Part shown: positions 27,507 through 37,750 of the stretch, in pieces
How the letters are laid out: the number at the start of each line of letters is the position of its first letter
Position numbering within the stretch: the stretch's first letter is position 1
Origin: Thermosipho japonicus
GTDB lineage: Bacteria > Thermotogota > Thermotogae > Thermotogales > Fervidobacteriaceae
Reading direction: 5' to 3'
DNA: 64,000 nucleotides
Assembly (NCBI RefSeq): GCF_014201655.1
Contig: NZ_JACHEX010000001.1
Coordinates: 310,001-374,000, forward strand
Notes under the pieces: generated by a model
Database searches by the model: none
The model's input: only the letters and a program-made list of their open reading frames with translations
What the model was told of the DNA's origin: nothing
Program-made: the position numbers and the translations under genes

Positions 27507-27732
27507 TTATCTCCGTTGAACTCTCCATTAAATTTTTTAATTTTCCAAGTAATTTATCGAATGTTCCGTTGATTTCCTCTTTTAAAGTTCTGTTTTCTTG
27601 TTCAAGTTGATTAGCCCTCTCAATTGCTGCATTTAATTCTTTCCAAAGTTCCTTATTTTCTTTCTGGAGCTCTTGATATTTATTTATTAAATCTTCAAAA
27701 GCCTGCTCTAATTCTTTAATTTTCTCTTCCAT
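27487..27732 (-). CDS. Small coiled-coil protein (ZapB-like in form)
   Basis: About 81 residues, almost entirely heptad coiled coil (KIKELEQAFEDLINKYQEL...NRTLKEEINGTFDKLLGKL). Size, composition and location before zapA recall ZapB, but coiled coils are poor homology evidence. ATG 27730-27732 follows GGGGGATGAGGTG. Confidence 0.55.
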   Translation of the reverse strand: MEEKIKELEQAFEDLINKYQELQKENKELWKELNAAIERANQLEQENRTLKEEINGTFDKLLGKLKNLMESSTEINDQEKV

Positions 27733-27736
27733 CACC

Positions 27737-28345
27737 TCATCCCCCTTTTCCTATAATCAAAATATCTGTAAGATGATTTATAAATTTAACGAAAGGTTCC
27801 ATAATCATAGGAAGTATCCATATCAATAACATACCCAATAAAAATAATATACCATAAACCTCATATTTTATATACCAATCCCAGTATTCATCCGGTAAAA
27901 AAGCACCTAAAAGTTTTGATCCATCCAATGGAGGGATAGGAAACAAAGAAAAGATCGCATAAGTTAAACTCCATTTACATGCTTTGTAAAAAGTAATGTA
28001 CGCAAATTTATTATCAACTTCTTTTGCTATTATACCATACAGAATAAATAATCCAACACCTAAAATCGAACCAATCAACGATGAAAAAATTAAAACTTTT
28101 CTTATCGTCTTATTTTTCATAGGAACAACCGGTATTGGCCTTGACCATCCAAAATCAAATAAAATAAAAGCTATAGTTCCTATCGGGTCAAGATGTACAA
28201 ATGGATTTAGCGAAGTCCTTTTTAACTTCTTTGGAGTAGCATCTCCTGCTAGCACAACAAGATGTGCTTTTAACAATTCTCTAGGATAAACAACCAGAAT
28301 AACTGCAAAAAATCCGGTAAGAAGATTAATAATTACTTTTTCAAT
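27737..28345 (-). CDS. Site-2 protease (M50) homologue lacking the HExxH motif
   Basis: About 202 residues, a polytopic membrane protein of the site-2 protease family. GDATPKKLKRTSLNPFVHLDPIGTIAF and SLFPIPPLDGSKLLG match the family's second and third conserved blocks. At the place of the zinc motif HEFAHA, however, the protein reads PRELLKA, so both zinc histidines are gone (Arg and Lys instead) while the Glu remains. It is probably not a protease. Start unclear: ATT 28343-28345 overlaps the radical SAM stop and follows AAGGTGAT; GTG 28355-28357 and TTG 28376-28378 are in frame but lack a ribosome binding site. Confidence 0.75.
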   Translation of the reverse strand: MEKVIINLLTGFFAVILVVYPRELLKAHLVVLAGDATPKKLKRTSLNPFVHLDPIGTIAFILFDFGWSRPIPVVPMKNKTIRKVLIFSSLIGSILGVGLFILYGIIAKEVDNKFAYITFYKACKWSLTYAIFSLFPIPPLDGSKLLGAFLPDEYWDWYIKYEVYGILFLLGMLLIWILPMIMEPFVKFINHLTDILIIGKGG

Positions 28346-29696
28346 CGTAACAATCACCTTCTTTAATCTTACGAGCAAGCATTTTTAAATTTTGTACTGT
28401 TTGCTCATCCATACCATACTTCCACCAGAAAGGTAACACTGTATTATTTAATAATACTGGATCTTCTCTTCCACTTAATTTTCCTTCATTTACAAGTTTT
28501 AGCCAATCTTCAGTTCCCACAATTGGTGTAAATTCATTAATTGAAAAACTTATACCTTCACTTTTACATATTTTCATTGCATTTATAACATCTTCAACGC
28601 CTTGCCCTGGTATATTTACCATAATGTAAGCAGAAATCTCTTCTTCAGTAAAACCTGCATTTCTTAAAATTCTTGCTGCGTTAACTAAATCCCTATCAAC
28701 TACCTTTCCACCAGTCTTTAATTGTAATTCACCTGATGTTTCATATCCTAATTTTATCGTTTTAAAATTAAGTTCTTTCATTAAAAAAGCAAGTTCTTCA
28801 TCTATAAGTCTTGCATGTATGCCATTTGGAAGATGAAATCTAATATCTCTACTAAAATTTTTCTCTAAAACTTTTTTTAAAATAACCTTTGCATGTTTAT
28901 TTGAATTTACCAAAAATGCATCATCAAAAAATACTACATCTTTTACTTTAAATTTTTCGACATACCTTTCAATATCACTAACAACCCTTTCTGGATCTCT
29001 AAACTTTATTCCGTTCCATAATTTATGAGCAATACAATACGAGCATTTAAATGGACACCCCAAAGTAGTTAAAAATACTAGATAACCAATATTTTCATAT
29101 AAATCGTACAAAGGAGAAAGTTCCATAAACCAATCTATATTTATTCTCTTAACACTTTTACTTGTCAAATCTTCCAACATCTTTGGAATTCTATTTAAAT
29201 CACTAAATGGAAAAATTATTGCATTAGTTTTCTTTGCATGTTGTGGTAAATTTCTTACGTAAAATCCTCCAAAAAATATTGGAACTTTATTACCATAGTA
29301 ACCTCTTAAAAAATTAATCGTATCCCAATACCCTGGATACCAGTAAGTTAATGTTGAAGTTACAAAAATAGCATCAACATTCCCAACTTCTTTAAGTTTA
29401 TCATAAAAGTACTGTTCTGGTGCACCATAACGTTTGTATTTTCTTGGAACAAATGCCAAAACATCAGGTTTTTTTATCTCTACAAATGGAAACTTCCCTG
29501 TACCATAAAACTTATCTTTGGGAACTTTTGTATATTTTTGTAAAAATTTATCATGCCTATTCATTAAATCTATAAAATGTATTTCAATTCCTAACTTTTT
29601 CAAATATGAAGCAACATATAAAAGCCCAATTGGCTTTAACCAGAAATCATATGCTGCAAAATCTTCTATCCATGGGTTAACAAGCAGTATTTTCAT
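28341..29696 (-). CDS. B12-binding-type radical SAM protein
   Basis: 451 residues. The N-terminus (MKILLVNPWIEDFAAYDFWLKPIGLLYVASYLKKLG) is the B12-binding-like Rossmann domain common in this superfamily. The radical SAM motif is CPFKCSYC (CxxxCxxC), which holds a 4Fe-4S cluster for S-adenosylmethionine cleavage. Later segments (VVFFDDAFLVN, TIKLGYETSG, YIMVNIPGQG) fit the TIM barrel. The substrate is unknown. Its start lies within the end of coaX. Confidence 0.85.
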   Translation of the reverse strand: MKILLVNPWIEDFAAYDFWLKPIGLLYVASYLKKLGIEIHFIDLMNRHDKFLQKYTKVPKDKFYGTGKFPFVEIKKPDVLAFVPRKYKRYGAPEQYFYDKLKEVGNVDAIFVTSTLTYWYPGYWDTINFLRGYYGNKVPIFFGGFYVRNLPQHAKKTNAIIFPFSDLNRIPKMLEDLTSKSVKRINIDWFMELSPLYDLYENIGYLVFLTTLGCPFKCSYCIAHKLWNGIKFRDPERVVSDIERYVEKFKVKDVVFFDDAFLVNSNKHAKVILKKVLEKNFSRDIRFHLPNGIHARLIDEELAFLMKELNFKTIKLGYETSGELQLKTGGKVVDRDLVNAARILRNAGFTEEEISAYIMVNIPGQGVEDVINAMKICKSEGISFSINEFTPIVGTEDWLKLVNEGKLSGREDPVLLNNTVLPFWWKYGMDEQTVQNLKMLARKIKEGDCYD

Positions 29697-30426
29697 AAAA
29701 GTAATAAATCCCCCTAAGTCCGAGTTCTAAGTCGTAAACTATATCTTTTTTCAAATATTCCCTTATAAGCTTTGATTGACCTCCTGTGTATATTATAGGA
29801 GCACTTTTCAAATCATAATCACTTTTTATTCTTTCAATTGTATAATCTATACCTCCAAGAATTGTATTTATAACACCGATTCTAATATTTGATTCAGTAT
29901 CTTTTCCAACAAAAGTATTTGAAGGTTTTAATTCAACCTTTGGTAATTTAGCGGTTCCTTTAAAAAGCGCATTAACCATCATATTAAATCCTGGAATTAT
30001 TACTCCACCCTCATATCTATTGTCTTTTAATACTTCAATTGTAATTGCCGTCCCAAAATCAACAACTATTGCATCTTTTCCATAATCTCTACTAGCAGCA
30101 ATTACGTCAACAACTCTATCTGCTCCTATCTCTTCAGGAGTATTTACATTCCAAGCAATTTCATTATATTCTTTAGCACTAACAAATATAGCCTTCTTAT
30201 TTAAATACTTTTCCGCAAAAAACTCAAATATATAGTTTATATTTGGTACTACTGAAGAAACTACTATATCTTTAAAATCATTTTTATAAAACATCTTCAA
30301 AAAGACATACAATTCATCTTCTGTTTGAATTGAGTGTGTAGAAACTCTTTTAATGTCAAATGACTTCCCATCTTTTGTTAAAGCAATTGTTGTATGTGTA
30401 TTTCCAACATCAAAAAGTAAGAGCAC
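29677..30426 (-). CDS. coaX: Type III pantothenate kinase
   Basis: 249 residues from GTG 30424-30426, chosen because GAGGTGGTAAT precedes it and the product then begins MLLLFDVGNTHTTIAL, the ASKHA phosphate-binding loop of CoaX. Further motifs are EEIGADRVVDVIAA, VVDFGTAITIEVL, GGVIIPGF and IYTGGQSKLI. It phosphorylates pantothenate in the first step of CoA synthesis. It overlaps the radical SAM gene by 20 bases and directly follows the HD gene. Confidence 0.95.
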   Translation of the reverse strand: MLLLFDVGNTHTTIALTKDGKSFDIKRVSTHSIQTEDELYVFLKMFYKNDFKDIVVSSVVPNINYIFEFFAEKYLNKKAIFVSAKEYNEIAWNVNTPEEIGADRVVDVIAASRDYGKDAIVVDFGTAITIEVLKDNRYEGGVIIPGFNMMVNALFKGTAKLPKVELKPSNTFVGKDTESNIRIGVINTILGGIDYTIERIKSDYDLKSAPIIYTGGQSKLIREYLKKDIVYDLELGLRGIYYFYENTAC

Positions 30427-30427
30427 A

Positions 30428-31936
30428 TTACCACCTCGTAGTAAGAGATGTGTCCACTTTTGGAATAATATTATATTTCTCAAGCAAATTTCTTACATCT
30501 TTTGTTACATAAAACCTTACAATTTGAATCAAATTACTCGTCATTAGTTTATAAGCAGGATATTCCCTTACATATTCGTCAAAAGAAAGAACATGCTCTT
30601 TCCAGGAGTCATAAATATAAATATTACTCTTTAAAAATTCATCAGGATGAACAAGAGATAATTTATACGGTGTATCAACCTTAAATATTTCATCAAAATT
30701 TGAAAGTATTTTTAACAACTCTTCTCTATCTGATTCATCAGATATTTCAACAGCCTTTTCTAGCCTTAGCCTTATCTTTTGTAAAATATCCATTGCAAAT
30801 CCTTGACTTGCCGCTGATGGATCTATACCTTCAACTGAAAATGGAGTTTCAAGGATTGTCTTCCAAAAATCTCTATTCTTCAACCTTTCTACAATTTCAT
30901 AAGCCATAACTATATCTAACTCTACTGGTTGCAAATCTATCTCAAAATTTAAAATCTTTTCTTTTGTCTCTTCAAAAGAACTTATATTATACTCTTCCAC
31001 TATCTGATTAAAGTATATTTCAACTTCATTAATTATCCTTTGATCTGTTAATTCCATAAATGTCTCAAGATTTTCCACTCTCTCTTTTAATTTTAAAGGT
31101 CTATAACAAAGTTCCAACAAATCTTGAATCATTAAATCCGCTGCACGTGACGTCTTATGGAAATAAACATTCTTGTACATCATGAACCTACCAAACAATG
31201 TCGTATAAATCTCATCAATTACCTTGATATTATAAGCCAAAAATTTTTTACCATCTTTTTCAACAACCATAGAATTTCTTACAAGCCTATCTAAAGAACC
31301 TGTTCCGAATCCTCTTGTTCCTGCAAAATATGAATCTCTTAAAACAAAATCCATTCTATCAGCACCAAGAGGGCCTTGTATCACAGCAAATTCTATTGTA
31401 CCTTCATTTTCACCTTTATAGGTTTCTACGACCTTTTCCATGACTTTTTTAAAGGCATCTTTTAAATCACCAACTTCTCCTAATACCACATTGAGATCTT
31501 CTAAAACAGCGTTCTTTAATTTTTCAGGTGCTCTTTCAAAGACCTTATACATTGCCTTAGGCATATACTCAAGCAAAATTTTTTCACGGTACTCATCATG
31601 ACCGTCTTCTAGGCCCATATTTTTGTAAACTACCTCGTCAAATTGGTGACTGAAAGGGCCATGCCCAATGTCATGTAAGAGTCCTGCAAGTCTTAAAATC
31701 CTAACTTTTGATGGATCATCTCCAAACAAATGGCTAGCATACATTCCAGAAATATGCATTACTCCAAGAGAATGTGCAAATCGTGTATGAGTAGCACAGG
31801 GATAAACATATTCTGAGCCTACAAGTTGCGATAAATATCTCAACCTTTGCATTGCTTTCGTATCTGATGCTATTATTTCAAGTGGATACATAAAAATTTC
31901 CGCATGAATTGGATCCCTTGATACTTTATAATACAT
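30428..31936 (-). CDS. HD-domain phosphohydrolase
   Basis: 502 residues. The N-terminal HD domain is SQLVGSEYVYPCATHTRF-AHSLGV, LAGLLHDIGHGPFSHQFD and VIQGPLGADRMDFVLRDSYF, the pattern of dGTPase/SAMHD1-like hydrolases. The C-terminal 230 residues are helical and specific to this branch. It is probably a nucleotide phosphohydrolase; the exact substrate is not visible. ATG follows GAGGTGTAATTT. Confidence 0.85.
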   Translation of the reverse strand: MYYKVSRDPIHAEIFMYPLEIIASDTKAMQRLRYLSQLVGSEYVYPCATHTRFAHSLGVMHISGMYASHLFGDDPSKVRILRLAGLLHDIGHGPFSHQFDEVVYKNMGLEDGHDEYREKILLEYMPKAMYKVFERAPEKLKNAVLEDLNVVLGEVGDLKDAFKKVMEKVVETYKGENEGTIEFAVIQGPLGADRMDFVLRDSYFAGTRGFGTGSLDRLVRNSMVVEKDGKKFLAYNIKVIDEIYTTLFGRFMMYKNVYFHKTSRAADLMIQDLLELCYRPLKLKERVENLETFMELTDQRIINEVEIYFNQIVEEYNISSFEETKEKILNFEIDLQPVELDIVMAYEIVERLKNRDFWKTILETPFSVEGIDPSAASQGFAMDILQKIRLRLEKAVEISDESDREELLKILSNFDEIFKVDTPYKLSLVHPDEFLKSNIYIYDSWKEHVLSFDEYVREYPAYKLMTSNLIQIVRFYVTKDVRNLLEKYNIIPKVDTSLTTRW

Positions 31937-31958
31937 AAATTACACCTCTTTTCTAAGT

Positions 31959-32573
31959 TCAATTTTGAGACATTTTCTTAAATATAAACTCAACAACAAC
32001 ATTAATTGCCTTTTCATTAAAGCCACCACGTGGAATTATTAAATCTGCATACTTTTTACTTGGTTCAACATATGCATCATGCATTGGTTTTACCATGTTT
32101 AAATATTGATTTATTACACTATCTATAGTTCTTCCTCTTTCCTTTATATCTCTTTCAAGTCTTCTTATAAACCTCACATCACTTTCTGCATCAACAAAAA
32201 TAGAAAGGTCATAAAACCTTCTTAATTCTTCATAGTATAGTGCAAATATACCTTCAATTATTATCACCGGTTTTGGATCTAACAATGTAAAATTCCCGGT
32301 CCTAGTATACTTTGCAAAATCGTACTCGGGCAATTTTATGCTTTTTCCATCCAAAAGTTCTTTTAAATGATCTACAAGCAAAGAAAATTCAATCATATCC
32401 GGGTGGTCATAATTGTACTTTTTCCTTTCTTCAAAAGGCACATGACTCATGTCCTTATAATAATTATCCATTGGTAGAATAACACTATTTGATTCTCCTA
32501 TAATCTCATTTATTTTTTGTGCTACAGTTGTCTTTCCTGAACCTGTTCCTCCGCCAATTCCAATTATAAACAT
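31959..32573 (-). CDS. udk: Uridine kinase
   Basis: 204 residues. The P-loop is GIGGGTGSGKTT, with MDNYYKDMSHVPFEERKKYNYDHPD and VIIEGIFALYYEELR as the family motifs, and RFIRRLERDIKERGR as the lid. It phosphorylates uridine and cytidine in pyrimidine salvage. ATG follows AAGGTGATAGACT; the gene lies 6 bases after the DUF457 gene. Confidence 0.95.
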   Translation of the reverse strand: MFIIGIGGGTGSGKTTVAQKINEIIGESNSVILPMDNYYKDMSHVPFEERKKYNYDHPDMIEFSLLVDHLKELLDGKSIKLPEYDFAKYTRTGNFTLLDPKPVIIIEGIFALYYEELRRFYDLSIFVDAESDVRFIRRLERDIKERGRTIDSVINQYLNMVKPMHDAYVEPSKKYADLIIPRGGFNEKAINVVVEFIFKKMSQN

Positions 32574-32579
32574 AGTCTA

Positions 32580-33128
32580 TCACCTTATTCCTAATTTTCC
32601 GTTTTTTTCGACAAAATAACGATCAAGTATTAAATGCAGTACATATCCAAACACTGAAATTATACCAAGAAATAATGCATTATTTAAACTAGAAGTTATA
32701 TAGTATGTTCCATATCCAATAATCCCACCATATATTAGAGCAGCCCATATTGTATGCAGAGGACCTCTATGACGAGGTATAATTAGCTCATACAAAATTC
32801 CTATTAATATTCCAAAAAGAAAAGAAAACAAAAATCTCAAAAATACATTCTCAACATTTAAATCAAAATAAGAAATTATAACTTTTCCAGTAAATTCAAA
32901 ATAAATTGCCGCTGAAATAGTAAGTAGTTTAACAAATCTGTGTAAAAGAGAATGATTGTGATCAATATCTGGCATATCTGAAGAAAGAACAAATATCAAA
33001 AAACCTATAGCAATAATTTTATCTTCTGGCATAGAAAAATGCAAAAATTGAGAAGCTATCTTGTAAATAAACAAGACAAAGGGATAAAAATAAATTCCAA
33101 AATTTACATGTGTATTAAAATTGGGCAA
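32580..33128 (-). CDS. YdjM/DUF457-type membrane metal-dependent hydrolase
   Basis: 182 residues with about four membrane segments. Histidine and aspartate motifs fit the family: NTHVNFG, SDMPDIDHNHSLLHR, PRHRGPLHTIW and GYVLHLILDRYF. The family (also called LexA-binding inner-membrane hydrolase) is poorly understood. The start is TTG after AAGGAGTGATTAGGT. Confidence 0.8.
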   Translation of the reverse strand: MPNFNTHVNFGIYFYPFVLFIYKIASQFLHFSMPEDKIIAIGFLIFVLSSDMPDIDHNHSLLHRFVKLLTISAAIYFEFTGKVIISYFDLNVENVFLRFLFSFLFGILIGILYELIIPRHRGPLHTIWAALIYGGIIGYGTYYITSSLNNALFLGIISVFGYVLHLILDRYFVEKNGKLGIR

Positions 33129-33130
33129 AC

Positions 33131-34147
33131 CTAATCACTCCTTAATCTAGATATTAGATCTATTACAATATCTTTAGAAGCATCATTCAAATCTAACTTT
33201 CTTATTTTTGAAATCGACTCTTCAAACAAGGAATTCATAGCGTTCTTAGCTTTTTCAATTGCCCCACTTTTTAAAATTTGTTCTAAAATATATTGTATTT
33301 CTTCCGAAGATTTTTCTTGCTTTGAATAAACTCCAAAGAATTCTTCATCATATTCACCAAAATCAATTAATGCAGTTAATTTACCTTCCAAAATATCCGT
33401 AACATTAGATTTTCCAGATTTTTCATCAAATGTACTTATAATATCATCTCTAATTTGAAAGGCTATTCCTGCTGGAATAATTGCATCTTCAATCTTTTTC
33501 TTATCAATACTCTCATTTGAAAGTAAAGCTCCTAGATAAAAAGGATAAAAAAATGTATAATATGCAGTTTTCAATCTAGCAATCTCAAGAGAAATTTTAT
33601 CTGCGTCTGGTTTACATTTTCCTAGAGAGTATAAAACATCAAGTGTTTGACCATAACCTGTGTTTATATAGCAATTTGAAAATTCTTCTAAAAATTTTGA
33701 TGATAAATTCAATTTACTTAGCTGCCTGATAGCAATAAAAAATAGTATGTCACCAAATACCAAAGCCAAGTCTTCACCAATTTTTTCATTGTTATTTTTT
33801 TCTTTAAATTCTTCATAAAATACTACATGCAACGATGGAAGTCCTCGTCTTAAAGTAGACCGATCCATTATATCATCGTGAATTAAAAGAAAACAATGCA
33901 TAATTTCTATTACCGCAGCTATCCTATACAATTTTTCATAATCTAATTCTTTTTTTGCATATGAAGTTGCACCTAATAAAAATAAAAGAGGGCGTATTCT
34001 TTTGCCTGGTCTTAAACAATACTCTATCAGCGTCTTAATTAACGACTCTATTTGCTTTGGTGGATTAACTTTATTTTCCAAAATAACTTTTTCAATGTAT
34101 TCTTCCACTTTTTTTTGATGCGATTTTTTAAATTCATTAAAATCCAT
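33131..34147 (-). CDS. Polyprenyl (isoprenyl diphosphate) synthase
   Basis: 338 residues. The first aspartate-rich motif is LLIHDDIMDRS and the second is FQIRDDIISTFDEKSGK; PGKRIRPLLFLLGA is the substrate-binding GKxxR segment. Trans-prenyltransferases of this type make farnesyl, geranylgeranyl or longer diphosphates for quinones or lipid carriers; chain length cannot be safely read here. ATG follows GGGAGGATAAAA, two bases after the HEAT gene stop. Confidence 0.92.
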   Translation of the reverse strand: MDFNEFKKSHQKKVEEYIEKVILENKVNPPKQIESLIKTLIEYCLRPGKRIRPLLFLLGATSYAKKELDYEKLYRIAAVIEIMHCFLLIHDDIMDRSTLRRGLPSLHVVFYEEFKEKNNNEKIGEDLALVFGDILFFIAIRQLSKLNLSSKFLEEFSNCYINTGYGQTLDVLYSLGKCKPDADKISLEIARLKTAYYTFFYPFYLGALLSNESIDKKKIEDAIIPAGIAFQIRDDIISTFDEKSGKSNVTDILEGKLTALIDFGEYDEEFFGVYSKQEKSSEEIQYILEQILKSGAIEKAKNAMNSLFEESISKIRKLDLNDASKDIVIDLISRLRSD

Positions 34148-34149
34148 TT

Positions 34150-34764
34150 TTATCCTCCCAAGTAATCTTCATCTTTATCTCCGACTAACTTTTTAAGTAT
34201 TTCATAGTACATAGAGTTTTTTGTCACCAGATTTGAAAGGGCCTTTTTTATTATCTCTAGATCTTCACCAGAAAAATCACCGCTATCTATTGCTTGAACC
34301 AAATCTTTAACAACTTCAGGCATTTCTACATAAGAAAGTGCCATTGCAGCCTGCGCGCCATATTTTTTTCTATCAGCATCCTCCAGGAGAAAATATCTCA
34401 ATATTTTATAAACTTTTTCACCATCTCCAAGTTTTGAAAGCGCTTCATAAATTATTAATTCTGCCTCTTCAAAATCAAAAAGTGATAATGCATTATAGAG
34501 CTCCTTTTTTATCCTTTCATCTCCAAGATCAGCAAGTAAATCTATAATGTAAAGAAGTGTTATATCATTTCTATTACCCTCATAGAGCCTCTTTTTAAAT
34601 TCCATATATAAAGGATCTTTTGAAGCTTCTCCTAATTTAAATAAAGTTTCTGACGCAATTTCTTTAACCTGAGAATCTTCATCCTCCAAAAGCTTTATTA
34701 AATCGTCTATTGCTTGTTCTCCTTTTTCCTCTATTATCCTTTTTATAAGTTCTTCTCTTTCCAT
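34150..34764 (-). CDS. HEAT-repeat protein
   Basis: 204 residues in paired helices of HEAT/PBS-lyase type (AIDDLIKLLEDEDSQVKEIAS, LGDERIKKELYNAL, KLGDGEKVYKILRYFL, VKDLVQAIDSGD). It is a soluble protein-protein scaffold; partner unknown. First gene of the leftward operon, with GGAGGGCTAAT before ATG. Confidence 0.75.
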   Translation of the reverse strand: MEREELIKRIIEEKGEQAIDDLIKLLEDEDSQVKEIASETLFKLGEASKDPLYMEFKKRLYEGNRNDITLLYIIDLLADLGDERIKKELYNALSLFDFEEAELIIYEALSKLGDGEKVYKILRYFLLEDADRKKYGAQAAMALSYVEMPEVVKDLVQAIDSGDFSGEDLEIIKKALSNLVTKNSMYYEILKKLVGDKDEDYLGG

Positions 34765-34798
34765 ATTAGCCCTCCAAAATATTTTATTCTTGTTAATT

Positions 34799-34807
34799 AT
34801 TATACCA
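34799..34807 (-). promoter_or_regulatory. Extended -10 promoter of the leftward HEAT operon
   Basis: On the minus strand TGGTATAAT (TG plus TATAAT) lies about 35 bases before the HEAT gene start. No good -35 is seen, as often with extended -10 promoters. Confidence 0.55.
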
Positions 34808-35038
34808 TAATTGCTTATTCTGCACTATTATAACTCCATAAGATCTACACAAAAAATGGATGTTGCCTTATCATTTTCTCCTAAAACATATTATTCCATC
34901 ACCAAATGCAGTTTCATTTTTAACATTTGATTAATACGATAACGCATTTTCTTTCCTTTTATGTCTATCATACATATCTATATAAGTTATACTATTCTAA
35001 TTTAATTTGTTTTTCCTATTCATTATTTTCGCATTTTC

Positions 35039-35047
35039 TGATATAAT
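35039..35047 (+). promoter_or_regulatory. Extended -10 promoter of hydF
   Basis: TGATATAAT lies 42 bases before the hydF start. The rest of the 324-base divergent region (34765-35088) shows no gene or further structure I can support. Confidence 0.55.
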
Positions 35048-35088
35048 TATTTATGATAATTATTGTTAAGCCAAAAAGGGGTGAACAA

Positions 35089-36288
35089 ATGATTGCAAGC
35101 GGGGGATTTAGAAAATACATAGCAATTACAGGAAGAAGAAATGTTGGAAAATCATCCTTCATGAACGCACTTATTGGACAAGATGTTTCAATAGTTAGCA
35201 ACGTAGCAGGGACAACTACTGATCCTGTATTTAAAAGTATGGAACTTTCTCCGATTGGCCCTGTTACTTTAATAGATACTCCTGGACTTGACGATATTGG
35301 AGAACTTGGTAAAAAAAGAATTGAAAAAGCAAAAAAAACTTTATATAGAGCAGATTGTGGAATACTAATAGTTGACAGCCAACCAAAAGAATATGAAAAC
35401 CAAATAGTAGAAATTTTCAAACAATTAGAAATTCCATATATTATTGTTATTAATAAAATCGACACAATAAACAGCGATGAAGTTGAAGAAGCGTATAAAA
35501 AATTTAATGTACCAATAGTTAAAGTTTCCGCTTTAAAAAAGATTGGTTTTGAAAATATTGGAAAGGTAATAGATTCTGTAATTCCTAAAGACGATGAAAT
35601 TCCATATCTTTCTGATTTAATAGATGGAGGAGATCTTGTAGTTTTGGTAGTCCCAATAGATCTTGGGGCTCCAAAGGGAAGGTTAATTATGCCACAAGTG
35701 CACGCAATAAGAGAAGGATTGGATAAGGAAGCTTTAGTTCTGGTTGTAAAAGAAAGGGAATTAAGATATGCACTTGAAAACATAGGAATGAAGCCAAAGA
35801 TTGTGGTAACTGATTCTCAAAGCGTAATGAAAGTAGTATCTGATGTACCTGATGAAATAAAATTTACAACGTTTTCTATACTTGAATCAAGATACAGAGG
35901 TGATCTAAATTATTTTGTAAAAAGTGTAAAGCATATTGAAAACTTAAAAGATGGTGATAAAGTAATAATTATGGAAGGTTGTACCCATAGACCACTTACA
36001 GAAGATATTGGAAGAGTCAAGATCCCAAGATGGCTTACAAATCATACCGGTGCAGCACTTGAATTTAAAGTGTGGGCTGGTGTTGATATGCCTGAATTAA
36101 ATGAAATAGAAGATGCAAAGCTTGTTATACACTGCGGAGGATGTGTAATGAACAGGAATTCAATGATGAGAAGAGTTAGGATGTTTAAAAGGTTAGGTAT
36201 TCCCATGACAAATTATGGTGTTGCAATTTCATACCTTCACGGTGTTTTAGAAAGGGCTTTAAGTCCATTTAAGGATGTGGAAATATGA
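35089..36288 (+). CDS. hydF: [FeFe]-hydrogenase maturation GTPase HydF
   Basis: 399 residues from ATG 35089, which follows AAAAGGGGTGAACAA; an ATG at 35053 lies before the ribosome binding site. The GTPase domain has [14 protein letters not shown], switch I GTTTDP, DTPGLDD and NKID. The C-terminal cluster-binding domain has [20 protein letters not shown] and [11 protein letters not shown], which carry the cluster ligands. HydF is the scaffold on which the di-iron part of the H-cluster is built before transfer to the hydrogenase. It is co-translated with the following lyase gene (ATGA). Confidence 0.96.
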   Translation: MIASGGFRKYIAITGRRNVGKSSFMNALIGQDVSIVSNVAGTTTDPVFKSMELSPIGPVTLIDTPGLDDIGELGKKRIEKAKKTLYRADCGILIVDSQPKEYENQIVEIFKQLEIPYIIVINKIDTINSDEVEEAYKKFNVPIVKVSALKKIGFENIGKVIDSVIPKDDEIPYLSDLIDGGDLVVLVVPIDLGAPKGRLIMPQVHAIREGLDKEALVLVVKERELRYALENIGMKPKIVVTDSQSVMKVVSDVPDEIKFTTFSILESRYRGDLNYFVKSVKHIENLKDGDKVIIMEGCTHRPLTEDIGRVKIPRWLTNHTGAALEFKVWAGVDMPELNEIEDAKLVIHCGGCVMNRNSMMRRVRMFKRLGIPMTNYGVAISYLHGVLERALSPFKDVEI

Positions 36289-37649
36289 GAGAAGAAAAAG
36301 ACTATCTTGGCAAAGTCGAAATTGAAGATGACAAATTATACGGTATAAGCTCCTACAGAGCATGTAAGCTTTTTCCCGAAACAGGCGAAAAATTTGACGA
36401 AAGATTTATCTGGGCTTATTTTATGATAAAAAAGGCAGCTGCAACATTAAATAAAGAATTAGGATACATAGATTCAAATATTGCAGATGCAATAATTTCT
36501 GCATGTGATGAATGGAAAACTTTAAAAGATCACATTATTGTTGATCCTCTTTCAGGTGGCGCTGGTACATCGGTTAACATGAATATCAATGAAGTAATTG
36601 CAAACAGAGCTTCACAACTTTTAAATAAAGAAATTGGCTATGTAAAACCAATTGAACATGTAAACCTTCATCAATCAACCAATGATACATTTGTAACAGC
36701 GGGTAAAATTGCCATAATTGTAAGGCTTAGGGAATTAATAGATCAAATAATTAATCTTCAAGAAATAATTCAAACCAAAGAAAAAGAATTCTACAGAATT
36801 AGAAAAGTTGGAAGAACACAATTAATGGATGGACCCCCAATAATGCTTGGTCAGGAATTTGGTGCATGGGCAGATGCACTTGCAAGAGATAGGTGGAGAT
36901 TAAATAAAGTGGAAGAAAGAATAAGAAACGTAAATATTGGAGGAACTGCAATAGGTACTGGAATAGGTGCTCCAAAAAATTACGTATTAAAAATAGTTAA
37001 TGTACTCAGAGAAACATGTAATGTAAAAATTGCAAAAGCTGATAACCTAATCGATGCAACTCAAAATATGGATGTTTTTTCTGAAATTCACGGTCTTTTA
37101 AAGGCTCTTTCAGTAAACCTATATAAAATTTCTAACGATATTAGGTTACTTGGTAGTGGCCCAAATACTTCAGTAGGTGAATTAATTCTTCCAAAAGTTC
37201 AAATTGGAAGTTCTATAATGCCTGGAAAAAATAATCCAGTAGTACCTGAATACGTTATGCAAATTTCATTGGTTGTTTTTTCTCATGATAGTTTAATAAA
37301 CCATGCAAGTGCATTGGGAAATCTTGAACTCAACCAATTTTCACCTTTAATTGTTCACTATGCACTAAAATCAATTAATTTGTTAAAAAATGCATGTCAT
37401 TCTCTTTCAAAATACATTGAAAACATTAAAGCAAATGAAGAAAGATGCAGAGAAAACCTTGAAAAATCTATATCAAACCTTACACCACTTATAAATATAT
37501 TTGGATATAATGAAGTTGCACAAGCAGTTAAAGAATCAAATTATGATGTTGATAAAGCAATAAAATTATTATCAGAAAAATTTTCTATTTCAGTAGAAGA
37601 TATTAAAAAGAAAATAAATCCAGATAATCTTACAAAATTAGGGTTTTAA
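36285..37649 (+). CDS. aspA: Aspartase/fumarase-family lyase, likely aspartate ammonia-lyase
   Basis: 454 residues. The superfamily signature [17 protein letters not shown] and the [25 protein letters not shown] and [14 protein letters not shown] segments are present. Aspartase gives fumarate plus ammonia from aspartate. The gene overlaps the hydF stop as ATGA. aspA-like genes travel with hyd maturation genes in several anaerobes; a role in supplying ammonia for the bridging amine of the H-cluster is an inference. Fumarase activity cannot be excluded from the sequence alone. Confidence 0.85.
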   Translation: MREEKDYLGKVEIEDDKLYGISSYRACKLFPETGEKFDERFIWAYFMIKKAAATLNKELGYIDSNIADAIISACDEWKTLKDHIIVDPLSGGAGTSVNMNINEVIANRASQLLNKEIGYVKPIEHVNLHQSTNDTFVTAGKIAIIVRLRELIDQIINLQEIIQTKEKEFYRIRKVGRTQLMDGPPIMLGQEFGAWADALARDRWRLNKVEERIRNVNIGGTAIGTGIGAPKNYVLKIVNVLRETCNVKIAKADNLIDATQNMDVFSEIHGLLKALSVNLYKISNDIRLLGSGPNTSVGELILPKVQIGSSIMPGKNNPVVPEYVMQISLVVFSHDSLINHASALGNLELNQFSPLIVHYALKSINLLKNACHSLSKYIENIKANEERCRENLEKSISNLTPLINIFGYNEVAQAVKESNYDVDKAIKLLSEKFSISVEDIKKKINPDNLTKLGF

Positions 37650-37750
37650 AATTTTAAATCAAAGTTTTAATAAATTATTTGATTTTTTTGCTTTATGTGT
37701 TATACTTTTATAGAACACTATATATTTATAACAAAAAGGGGGTTAAATGT

